64,000 bases of DNA from Galeruca laticollis (taxonomy: Eukaryota; Arthropoda; Insecta; Coleoptera; Chrysomelidae), in assembly GCA_963921935.1 (NCBI GenBank), contig OY998181.1, forward strand, positions 118,316,957-118,380,956, read 5' to 3'. Of this stretch, positions 54,436 to 64,000 are shown one piece after another (within the stretch, counting starts at the first letter, position 1; each line of letters begins with the position of its first letter). Both the position numbers and the translations under genes were made by a program. A model generated the notes under the pieces. The model was not told the origin of the DNA. It saw only the letters and a program-made list of their open reading frames with translations, and ran no database searches.

Positions 54436-55136
54436 TCAATTTAAGGGTTGACCAGCTACTGATAACATTTGTTCGAATCTGGCATTGTAATTGTTATTTG
54501 CCGAACTATATATGTCACTGGTATGCAGGATCCAATCCTGGTTCCTTTCTTGATGGTAATTGGGTAATCTTTCACGTTTATCACTTGTACTGGGATCTCC
54601 TTCATCGACGTAACCAATCCTTTTCCAATTAGTACTCATTTGCCAACCTCTTCGTTCGTGGTTCCTTGGCACCATCATAAGCGGTGTACCTTCTTCCATG
54701 ATTGGAGTGAACGTTGGGGTCTTGACTCGGGTAAAACTCCAATATCTTCTATCGTGTGGTGTTTTTTTGGGTTGCAAGGTTTTATTTGTTTGATCTTCTT
54801 TAGAGACAAAATTTCATTTGCGACGTCAGCGGAAATGTCGTTTTTCATTGATAAGCTATCGGCAGAAATACCGTTCTTCATAGTTGAAATATTTTCGTCT
54901 ATATTAACAATCTTTTCCATATTAGCAGACATCTTTTCAATGTTAGCAGAAATTGTCGAGATTAAGGTGGAAGCCTCCTCATTGAATAAAAATGTTTCTG
55001 GATCAAAGCCGTCATTTTCCAGTACGACTTTAAGTCTTTCTACTAATTCACTTTTCTAACCGGACGTTTCCAGCTCACGGTTTTCCAATTCTGTCTTTAA
55101 CTCTGTCACTTTCAGGTCACTTAGTCTCTTGGCCAT
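54436..55136 (-). pseudogene. Gag remnant with N-terminal SAP-like motif
   Basis: The ATG at 55134-55136 (minus) opens 'MAKRLSDLKVTELKTELENR' and 'ELETSG', then a TAG (55056-55058), then 'KSELVERLKVVLENDGF'. The two helices with 'L.V.ELK.EL..R.L...G.K.ELV.RL' match a SAP DNA/RNA-binding motif. A coiled-coil-like stretch with repeated 'ISANIEKMSANMEKI' units follows. After about 54777 the frame becomes unclear ('RNHERRGWQMSTNWKRIGYV'). The TAG sits between the SAP helices at a position that is usually Leu or another hydrophobic residue. Confidence 0.65.
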
Positions 55137-55159
55137 GTTTGCGTGGCTACTTATTTATA

Positions 55160-55180
55160 TTATCCCACTTCTGACACCAA
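55160..55180 (-). other. Primer binding site of the Gypsy-type element
   Basis: Directly after the LTR on the minus strand: TTGGTGTCAGAAGTGGGATA, the tRNA-complementary form common in insect Gypsy elements. Confidence 0.75.
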
Positions 55181-55575
55181 TGTAATGTTTTCTTATTTAT
55201 TTGAAAATTTGTATTACGACGGTGGGATAAATTTATGTCTATGTCTACTCACTTAATTTATTTTTTCACTAAACTGTTCTCTAATTTATATTATATACAC
55301 AGTATATTCACTTACACTATTTCATATAAACACTTCACTACTTAGACTATTAACTTGTTCACTGTTTATATCACGAGCTCAAATTATAAACTAACTTCTC
55401 CCGCTAGTCGGCAGTCTTTATATATTAAGTGCCTTTTATTCCGGAACATTCTAGAGCCGGTAGTATATTTACAAGGTAACCTTGAAACCACATATTTTTA
55501 TTTACCATAATAAAACTGTTTTAAAACTCAATTAAATCCACAATGTTTTTATTGTGCTACTTGGGTAGTCATACA
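55181..55575 (-). repeat. 5' LTR of the Gypsy-type element
   Basis: 395 bp on the minus strand, starting TGTATGACTACCC and ending ACATTACA, with the expected TG...CA borders. A TATATAAAG box lies at about 55428-55437. The matching 3' LTR is not in the window. Confidence 0.75.
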
Positions 55576-55744
55576 GTGGTAACGTTTTTTATTTTATCTT
55601 TGGTATTTGTGCGAGTTAGTATAAAGAATGTATACTACAAGGTGAATAAACATTACGTACAGCAGCTCAGATAATTTAGATCTATCATCCTTACCAGGTA
55701 AGTCAATCCATCTAGTAATTTTCAGTTAATTTTGGTTCTTCAAA

Positions 55745-56726
55745 ATGTTACCAATACGAGATGTCTACCATCTTAGGCCGCAATGCTGTGGGTCAAAGAT
55801 ATATACGAGCAATGCGATGATTCCATTTGCAGGTGATTCGCAGGCGATACCAGTTATTCTTCGATCAACGCCAGCCGACCAACTGAAAGCATGTTTGAGG
55901 TCGTCCATTTCATGGAAATACGTCAAAGAGCTCAAATTAAATATGATGAAGCCAGTCGAATTGCCGAACGGCCAATTTGGAGTTTTTTTAAAACAATTGC
56001 TTAATATTGGTCATAGCAAAATTTCTGTTGTCACATCGTCTGGATTACATACAATGCTAATTTTTGTCACTTTACCGAATCAAAGACCGAACTCACAGAA
56101 ATTACAAAAATCATGTTTGGTTGAGCGAACGTGTTATATTGGCTGCAAAAAATGTTGATGACAACGAAATGAATTTTTAGATCTTAATTAAGATAACTGG
56201 ATAATCTTTGATATACAAATCAGTTGATTCCGCTACTAACAAAGTTTATTTCAAACCATCCAACGGAATTTTGATATTCAATGAAATTGGCCGGATTACC
56301 TCCACTTAATTGGCAATTAAAAGTCCGATCGGTAATCATTACGTTGCGGAACATAAACCAGCCACGTCTTTGTAATAGCATCCTGCTTGCGGCAAAGAAA
56401 TTCATGGACAACGTCATCCAAGCCACAATTTTGAAAGATAAGTACAAAAGCTAAGAAGTTTTGATTCCACACATCCCTATGATTCCGAAAGATATGTCAT
56501 TCAACTTTAAACGTCTACAATTTCCAGTGCGGGTTGTATTTGCAATGTCGATAAATCGCAAGGGCAGTCGTTAAGTATTTGTGGTATCAATCTAGAAAAT
56601 CCATGTCCTTCACATGACCAATGTTTCGCATATTCCCGTGTCGGAAAACTTCAACATTATTTATTTACGATCCAGATAACAAAACTATCAATATTATATA
56701 TCAAAAAGCCATAGAATAAACACCAT
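55745..56726 (+). pseudogene. Helitron helicase (PIF1-like) remnant
   Basis: The fragments match the Helitron PIF1-type helicase in order: 'GDSQAIPVILRSTPADQLKA' and 'CLRSSISWKYVKELKLNMM' (about 55830-55950), a decayed middle, 'LCNSILLAAKKFMDNVIQAT'-like sequence (about 56365-56435), and 'LIPHIPMIPKDMSFNFKRLQ' followed by 'FPVRVVFAMSINRKGSR' (about 56461-56575). The end 'IYDPDNKTINIIYQKAIE'-like sequence reaches a stop near 56717. Several frameshifts separate the pieces. The N-terminal Rep/HUH domain is not in the window, so this is a 3' fragment. Confidence 0.82.
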
Positions 56727-57138
56727 ATTTTTTTAAATAATTTTTTTATTATTTATTTCAGTTCGAATTGAATATTCATAGCTAAGATAGTACAACATCT
56801 GTAAGGTCAGCTGGCATATAATATATACGTTTTTGATATAAATTGTATTCACGGCTTAAGCACCGTTGTAACGATGTTACTATTTTTCGTTCCGACATCC
56901 CACTATATATATTTTAGTTTCTCATTGTATTGGTATTATTATTAAGTTATGTTATTATTTACTTATACACCCCTCTTTCATCAAAAGCTGTAAATTTATT
57001 TGCTGTTAATACTTTTAAATATGTATGTAAGCTTTGTATACATATTACATGTATATTGTTTTTGATACATATGGTATATATTGAATATATATTGTTTACT
57101 GTACCGTTCGCGAAAATCAGTCCGCGCCGTTCTTAAGA
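56727..57138. other. AT-rich spacer
   Basis: No gene recognised. The Helitron 3' hairpin and CTRR end could lie here but were not identified. Confidence 0.35.
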
Positions 57139-57977
57139 TTGTTAAGTAGGGGACCTCCTGAGTGTAGTCGAAAGAAGAATGTATAAAACCGGCAAACGGG
57201 ACGGAATATGCCTCTTTTGCTCTCCTAGCTCTGTGGCTCCTAGTTCTGTGCTTTTACAGTTCCGCCGTTTTCCCCCGTTTCCGAAACGCCGACTGATTTT
57301 CGCCAACAAGGTAAGCGAATTTAGAAATTATTTTATAAATCATTCTTCTTGTGTTAAATTCATTTTGCTCCTAGCGTCTTTCGTAGCTGTATTAATGGAT
57401 TTTATTTTTGCTTACTGCTTGTTGAGTGATTTTCCGCGTATTTGTGTACAATTCCGAAGTAAGAATTTACTGTTGGTTTTAACTTTAGGGGATTTTCAAG
57501 GTATTTCGGGAATCCCGATTCCGGTATACAACTTTAGGGGAAAATAAATATAATTGGGTAACTCCCAAGCATCCTCGCTGCAAAGCAGATAGATTCTTGG
57601 GGGATTTTCAAGGTATTTCGGGAATCCCGATTCCGGTATACAACACTAGGGAAAGGAAATACCGTTGGGAAACCTTCAAGCATCCTCGCTGCAAAGCAGG
57701 TAGATTCTTGAGGGATTATCAAAGTATTTCGGGGGTTGCTCATTCTAGTACCATAGGCCTTGGTAGCGTGACTTTAAATATTTGATAATAGGCAACTTGG
57801 AGGAGCCTCGTCTGTGTTCGCTGCCATAGCAGGGACATCCTTCGAGGGTTTTCTAAGACGTGAAACGAAATAAACTCATGAGCGTCTACTGCCATAGCAG
57901 GTTCACCAGGGAGAGGTTTTCGGATTCTGCCGACTAACTGATCTTTACGCGATTGATTTTAGCACCAACGGCCGGGG
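57139..57977 (+). other. GC-richer non-coding block with TATA box, possible LTR-like start
   Basis: From TGTTAAGTAGGGGACC the base composition rises. A TATAAAA box at 57182-57188 is followed by a C/T-rich leader and a CAAG|GTAAGCG donor-like site near 57310. Together with the TGGCGCCCGAG motif at 58550 this could be an LTR and leader of a retroelement, but no gag or pol follows. Identity is uncertain. Confidence 0.4.
57488..57745 (+). repeat. ~112-bp tandem repeat, about 2.3 copies
   Basis: GATTTTCAAGGTATTTCGGG begins at 57491 and 57603, and a variant at 57714. Each unit contains the small palindrome GCTGCAAAGCAG and the string AATCCCGATTCCGGTATACA. Confidence 0.9.
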
Positions 57978-59894
57978 TAATATCCGAACAAAAACCGGGG
58001 GCAATTTATTAGTTACCGCCGTTCTATTCTAAGCCGTACACAAATACCAAGAAACGCTCCCGTAAAACACCGCTAGTGCCTTGATAACGCTTTCTCTGTG
58101 TAATTTTCACCGTACTGCTAGTAAATTTTCACTGATTTTCACCGGCAATCGCCGAAAACTATTAAAGCTTTGCACGTTAGGCTTGTAATCGTTCAACATT
58201 TATTCTGTAATAAAGTGCTTTGATTTGGGTTGTAATTTAAACAGAAATCGTAAATACTGAAGGGTTTTCATCAATATTTAGTTATTCTAAATATATAGCT
58301 ACGTGGTTCGTTTTATTTTCCTTTTCCCAAATTATTTCGCAGTCGAAATAAATTGTAAAATTGTATAAAGCACAGGTAGTTTCATTTTCCGACAGTGGTA
58401 AACAATTAAAGCCTGTTTCCCACTTCGCACGGCATAGAGGTCTAGAACAACAGACCCCTGGAATTACTTAACCTCCATCTGTTGATACCCTGGTAACTCT
58501 TGACGCTACCATTTTTGAGAGTTCAGTGGAGTAAACCACCCCAAAAATCTGGCGCCCGAGAAAATCTGGTAGATAGTAAAGCCGCGGGGGTCATAGTGAC
58601 CTCCGTAATTATTTTGAGGAAAGGAAGCACGTCACACCGTCGTTCCTTAATTTACTTCAAATTGACAGTTGTTGTCAAATAATTTCACAGTAATGTATTG
58701 AATGATGAATTTATATATTATGAACTAATATTATTACTCATATCTCAGGGTGGGTTCAATTTTTTATCAAAATAACTAATTCCTTTATAATTTCAAAGTA
58801 ATGTCTAAATTAAATATTACTTATAATTCTTATTCCTGATTATCTACCCAGTAGTATCATATGGCTGTTTGTTTTATATTATACAAGGCTATTTAATTGC
58901 TTTCTGACATTTACTAAATCTCAATGAAATTATCTGTCACTAATACTCCACTAAATGTCACTGTCAAAAATGAATAAAAAATTGTTATTGAGTTAAATAA
59001 ATTTAATTTTAATCAAAGTCTTCCAAATAATTATAAATGATAACCAAAGTAAGTTGAAATTCAAAAAATAATTACCAAATCACAAAGAAAACGAATCCCA
59101 GTTTCCCTTTTCTTTAACAAATAACAAAACCTTATCTACCCAAATACAAATTTAAAACTAGATAAATTACTAACTACAATACCTAATATCTATTTACCGA
59201 AATGTTCAAATAATTTTGAAATCTCACTTGAACTGGCAAATGTCAAAGATCCGATCACAATACTTTTTATATCTTCTTATGATTGTTTAATTATTAGTTA
59301 CACATACTTATTTCTTGTTCTTAATTTGAATTCAAATTTATAAATTCAATATTAAGATGCATCTAATTGTTTTAATTTTGTTTGTATGATTTAATTAATC
59401 TGGAACGGACTCACCAGCAATCTGAACTGACAAAAAGCTGCCACCTCGTACTATTCTAAATATAATTTAGAATACAGGATCTTTTACTAATTTTTATGAA
59501 GTACACAAGCACTGAATTTAAATTGTTAAATCTTTCCACTATTAATAACTATACAAATTATTATGATATATTTACAATATTGGAGAACTCTTACATAGAT
59601 GTTCTCATTTCCAGATATCAAATTCAACTACCCATATATGTTCTCTCTTCGAGGTATGAAACGCAGCTGAACTATTTTTTTCAACACATTCCCACATTAT
59701 TTTGTTAGTTACCAACTAAATTTGTTTTTCTTACTGTAACGAGTTATTTTTTTTGAATCATTTTGGATTAATTTTATTTTGTGGTATTTTAATTTTAATA
59801 AGTCTATATAACTCGTTACTTACTTTCCAACTTTGGTTTCTGGTACCGTTTCAGTCCCGTAACATTAATTACCATCTAAAGAAATGTGTAAAAC
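57978..59894 (+). repeat. 1917-bp direct repeat, copy 1
   Basis: The sequence from TAATATCCGAACAAAAACCG to AAATGTGTAAAAC recurs at 60426-62342 at a constant offset of 2448 bp, so there is no net length change. By eye I count only about four substitutions, near 58514, 59335, 59388 and 59857. There are no long open frames. Confidence 0.95.
58550..58560 (+). other. TGGCGCCCGAG motif (primer-binding-site-like), copy 1
   Basis: Resembles the start of a tRNA-type primer binding site. It recurs at 60998-61008 in the duplicated copy. No retroelement genes follow it. Confidence 0.4.
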
Positions 59895-60425
59895 TTATTA
59901 AATTCCGCTTTTCAAAATTTAATTTATCGAGGACGCCCAGTATATAAACTATTTTAATTAAAACCAAAACCGTCCAATATAGTAGAAATATTTCATGTTG
60001 TAAGTAAATCGATTCAAGTTAATTCCCTCACCACCGTTATCGCCATATAGGTAGGAATTAAATTATAAATTCCAAAAACCGAGCGTTTTTGGAGAGCAGA
60101 ATCCAGATATCTCTTGCAGTGATCAGTTATAAAATTGATAGGTTTGAAGTCCAGTGTCCGACCGTTCCTTATTTTCTGAGTCAGTGAAAATTTATCTTTG
60201 AAAACCGAATAAAATACTTCGCCGACTTTTAAAAGTTATATATTTAATTTCAGTGAACGATTTAGTAGTTTGGCTATTTAAGAATATAATACCGTATTTT
60301 GGTAAGCCGTTTTTTTGAAGTGATGAAAACAAAACTTATTTACAGTTTTTATTATTGCGTTCTTTATATTGTTTCTTTGGAATTAGTGTCTGAGCCTCCA
60401 ATATATTGAAATAACATTTTGATTT
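59895..60425. other. 531-bp unique spacer between the two 1917-bp copies
   Basis: Non-coding and AT-rich. It has neither a primer binding site next to copy 1 nor a polypurine tract next to copy 2. Confidence 0.6.
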
Positions 60426-62342
60426 TAATATCCGAACAAAAACCGGGGGCAATTTATTAGTTACCGCCGTTCTATTCTAAGCCGTACACAAATACCAAGA
60501 AACGCTCCCGTAAAACACCGCTAGTGCCTTGATAACGCTTTCTCTGTGTAATTTTCACCGTACTGCTAGTAAATTTTCACTGATTTTCACCGGCAATCGC
60601 CGAAAACTATTAAAGCTTTGCACGTTAGGCTTGTAATCGTTCAACATTTATTCTGTAATAAAGTGCTTTGATTTGGGTTGTAATTTAAACAGAAATCGTA
60701 AATACTGAAGGGTTTTCATCAATATTTAGTTATTCTAAATATATAGCTACGTGGTTCGTTTTATTTTCCTTTTCCCAAATTATTTCGCAGTCGAAATAAA
60801 TTGTAAAATTGTATAAAGCACAGGTAGTTTCATTTTCCGACAGTGGTAAACAATTAAAGCCTGTTTCCCACTTCGCACGGCATAGAGGTCTAGAACAACA
60901 GACCCCTGGAATTACTTAACCTCCATCTGTTGATACCCTGGTAACTCTTGACGCTACCATTTTCGAGAGTTCAGTGGAGTAAACCACCCCAAAAATCTGG
61001 CGCCCGAGAAAATCTGGTAGATAGTAAAGCCGCGGGGGTCATAGTGACCTCCGTAATTATTTTGAGGAAAGGAAGCACGTCACACCGTCGTTCCTTAATT
61101 TACTTCAAATTGACAGTTGTTGTCAAATAATTTCACAGTAATGTATTGAATGATGAATTTATATATTATGAACTAATATTATTACTCATATCTCAGGGTG
61201 GGTTCAATTTTTTATCAAAATAACTAATTCCTTTATAATTTCAAAGTAATGTCTAAATTAAATATTACTTATAATTCTTATTCCTGATTATCTACCCAGT
61301 AGTATCATATGGCTGTTTGTTTTATATTATACAAGGCTATTTAATTGCTTTCTGACATTTACTAAATCTCAATGAAATTATCTGTCACTAATACTCCACT
61401 AAATGTCACTGTCAAAAATGAATAAAAAATTGTTATTGAGTTAAATAAATTTAATTTTAATCAAAGTCTTCCAAATAATTATAAATGATAACCAAAGTAA
61501 GTTGAAATTCAAAAAATAATTACCAAATCACAAAGAAAACGAATCCCAGTTTCCCTTTTCTTTAACAAATAACAAAACCTTATCTACCCAAATACAAATT
61601 TAAAACTAGATAAATTACTAACTACAATACCTAATATCTATTTACCGAAATGTTCAAATAATTTTGAAATCTCACTTGAACTGGCAAATGTCAAAGATCC
61701 GATCACAATACTTTTTATATCTTCTTATGATTGTTTAATTATTAGTTACACATACTTATTTCTTGTTCTTAATTTGAATTCCAATTTATAAATTCAATAT
61801 TAAGATGCATCTAATTGTTTTAATTTTGTTTGTACGATTTAATTAATCTGGAACGGACTCACCAGCAATCTGAACTGACAAAAAGCTGCCACCTCGTACT
61901 ATTCTAAATATAATTTAGAATACAGGATCTTTTACTAATTTTTATGAAGTACACAAGCACTGAATTTAAATTGTTAAATCTTTCCACTATTAATAACTAT
62001 ACAAATTATTATGATATATTTACAATATTGGAGAACTCTTACATAGATGTTCTCATTTCCAGATATCAAATTCAACTACCCATATATGTTCTCTCTTCGA
62101 GGTATGAAACGCAGCTGAACTATTTTTTTCAACACATTCCCACATTATTTTGTTAGTTACCAACTAAATTTGTTTTTCTTACTGTAACGAGTTATTTTTT
62201 TTGAATCATTTTGGATTAATTTTATTTTGTGGTATTTTAATTTTAATAAGTCTATATAACTCGTTACTTACTTTCCAACTTTGGTTTCTGGTACCGTTTC
62301 AGTCCAGTAACATTAATTACCATCTAAAGAAATGTGTAAAAC
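60426..62342 (+). repeat. 1917-bp direct repeat, copy 2
   Basis: Near-identical to 57978-59894. Its right edge joins directly to the 142-bp tandem array. Confidence 0.95.
60998..61008 (+). other. TGGCGCCCGAG motif, copy 2
   Basis: Second copy of the 58550 motif, inside the duplicated block. Confidence 0.4.
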
Positions 62343-63355
62343 ACCAGCCGTCTCCCTTTCGGAACGCGCATAATTTTCTCTAAATTACCTTGAATTATTT
62401 TAGTTCTAAATTATATATAGTTTCACTGACCGGAAATTTTGAAAAATTTTAAACCGACTGTGCGACGGATCAGAGGCTGTTTCCACCAGCTGTCTCCCTT
62501 TTGGAACGAGCATCATTTTCTCTAAAGTACCTTGATTTATTTTAGTTCTAATTTATATATAGTTTTAACTGACCGGAAATTTGAAAAAAAGTTAAAAACC
62601 GATTGTGGGATGGATCAGAGGCTGTTGCCACCAGCTGTTCCACTTTCGGAACGCGCATAATTTTCTCTAAATTACTTTGATTCATTTTAGTTCAAAATTA
62701 TATATATTTTTAACTGACCGGAAATTTGAAAAATTGAAAACCGACTGTGAGACGGATCAGAGGCTGTTACCACCAACCGTCTACCTTTCGGAACGAGCCT
62801 AATATTCTCTAAATTACCTTCAGTTATTATAGTTCTAAATTATATATAGTTTTGACTGACCGGAAATTTGAAAAATTGAAAACCGAACGTGGGACGGATC
62901 AGAGGCTGTTGCCACTAGCCGTCTCCCTTTGGGAACGAGTATAACTTTCTCTAAATTACCTTGATTTATTTTTGTTCTAAATTGTATATAGTTTCGTCTG
63001 ACCGGCAATTTGGAAAAGTTAAAATTGAGTGTGGGGCGGATCAGAGGCTATTGCCACTAGCTGTTCCACTCTCAGACTGTAATAATTTCGTTTAATATTT
63101 ATCTATTTCAAGACACAGTTTTATTTTGCTTGTATTTGGGTAACCGCCGTCCTATCTTCCGACCAAAATTATAGTATGATTTTAACCGATAATTTGAAAA
63201 TTTAAAAACTGATTTCGGGGCAGACCAGAGGCTGTTGCCACCAGCTACCCAGCCGTCAGCCGGGAGTAACTTATTTTATGTTCACTCATTTTGTTTAGAA
63301 AAGTGTATATTCTCCTACAATAATAAGATTCTCAACCAAGTCTGAGGCTGTTGCC
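62343..63355 (+). repeat. ~142-bp tandem array, five regular and two divergent units
   Basis: ACCAGC/ACTAGC unit starts lie at 62343, 62485, 62630, 62772, 62914, 63056 and 63240 (periods 142, 145, 142, 142, 142, 184). Each unit carries TCTAAATTACCTTGA, TATATAGTTT, TGACCGGAAATTTG and ends GGATCAGAGGCTGTTGCC. The last GAGGCTGTTGCCAC is at about 63343. Confidence 0.92.
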
Positions 63356-64000
63356 ACGGATTGATTGATAATCTAGTTTAAGTGCATTAGTTTTTTTGTT
63401 ATAAACTTCTCTGGTCACATTTTCCCACCTACCACCTATCCCGATTGGCCATCCTACTGCGAAGATAGTTATATCCCGTTGACTACTGTGACAGGTAATT
63501 ATTGTTTTACTGCTGCTTACCGCATAATTACAAACTGTTTATACCGCTTCCACTGTTATTAACAATTGCATTTGCTTGCTCACACCTGGTTTATTCTGTC
63601 ATTGCTCACATTCCTTGATACCGGCAAATTTCGCATGGTGCATAATAACATAAGGCTTGAACACATTTGCATACTGTATATATTTAACTGATTCGGTTCC
63701 GCTTAAGAATACTCAGAAATTGTTAAGTGTTATTTTGTATATATATTTTAAATAGGACTAATATACAAATAAGTACAATCAGTGTTTTCTTCATATCTCG
63801 TAGCATCGCCGTCTAAGGGTTATAGTTTTGTGGACGTGTTAAATTCAACGAGACGAGACGAGAACTTTGTATCGATGGTGTCCAAAGTGATGCGTCAGTT
63901 GGAAAGAACCTGTGTGAGGTGAGAGACGCAGCACAGCGCGTCACATTACTACAAATAGATTTAGAATTATTTTATTATAACTACTTGCCTGCAGTGACTT
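63356..64000. other. Window end, no gene recognised
   Basis: Non-coding as far as I can tell. A short plus frame from the ATG at about 63875 ends at a TGTGTGAG|GTGAGAG donor-like site near 63917, but with no similarity to support an exon. Confidence 0.35.

Larger units (their letters stand above)
53745..55575 (-). mobile_element. Truncated Gypsy-type LTR retrotransposon with one LTR
   Basis: Minus-strand order: 5' LTR (55181-55575), primer binding site (55160-55180), gag start with a SAP-like motif, remnants of gag, then part of the reverse transcriptase. It is cut off at about 53745 within RT, so the rest of pol and the 3' LTR are missing. Gag and RT are closer than in a complete element, showing an internal deletion around 54300-54440. 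It lies in the same orientation as Dscam. No env is present in the window. Confidence 0.85.

Noticed and set aside
57978..62342. 1917-bp direct repeats considered as LTRs of a complete retrotransposon
   Set aside because: The 531-bp spacer has no coding sequence or adjacent primer binding site, the borders are not TG...CA, and no target duplication flanks the pair.
63870..63925. Possible small exon (ATG ... AG|GTGAGAG) at the window end
   Set aside because: Only a donor-like match; no homology, no acceptor partner, and the window ends too soon to test it.

Overview
The window is eukaryotic and looks like an insect genome. It is AT-rich, crowded with transposable elements, and carries GT-AG spliced exons of a Dscam-family cell-surface receptor. 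The set of element families would suit a beetle, including LINEs with a DUF4780-like ORF1, but I cannot fix the species from sequence alone.

The backbone is one host gene on the minus strand. Eight exons cover the end of a Dscam-like protein: end of fibronectin III-5 and start of FNIII-6 (52059-52308), rest of FNIII-6 (50987-51130), transmembrane exon (29499-29639), four cytoplasmic exons (29322-29450, 27214-27389, 19252-19399, 10988-11078) and the terminal exon with the stop codon (about 1261 down to 1015). Splice phases agree at every junction I could check, so these exons can be joined without a missing piece from FNIII-6 to exon 10988-11078. Introns range from 48 bp to about 21 kb.

Nearly everything else is mobile or repetitive DNA inside those introns and upstream of the FNIII exons. 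The last intron holds two related I/R1-like LINEs (about 1.79-4.74 kb and 5.29-9.96 kb). The 11-19 kb intron holds an internally deleted IS630/Tc1-type transposon, a dimeric Penelope-like element, an RTE-like LINE with an insertion bearing a hammerhead-like core, and a 172-bp satellite array. The 19-27 kb intron has a perfect 61-bp-arm foldback, a GC-rich MITE, and a Sola-like DNA transposon (21982-26667) interrupted by a complete MULE (23535-25773). The 29.6-51 kb intron contains PIF/Harbinger (30018-33687), an IS630/Tc1-type element with clean ends (33954-37134), a Tigger/pogo element, two mariner-like elements with very long terminal repeats (40981-43887 and 45201-47094) and a THAP-type P element with an 8-bp target duplication (47139-50822).

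The region above 52.3 kb holds a Jockey-like LINE fragment, a truncated Gypsy-type element with one LTR and a SAP-like motif at the start of gag, a decayed Helitron helicase, and a 57-63.4 kb noncoding block dominated by a very recent 1917-bp duplication and 112-bp and 142-bp tandem arrays.

Most transposon genes carry stops or frameshifts. The MULE is one TGA away from an open frame, and several elements keep both termini and their target duplications. About 13 of 16 recognisable elements are antisense to the Dscam gene. I see no tRNA, rRNA, CRISPR or prokaryotic feature.
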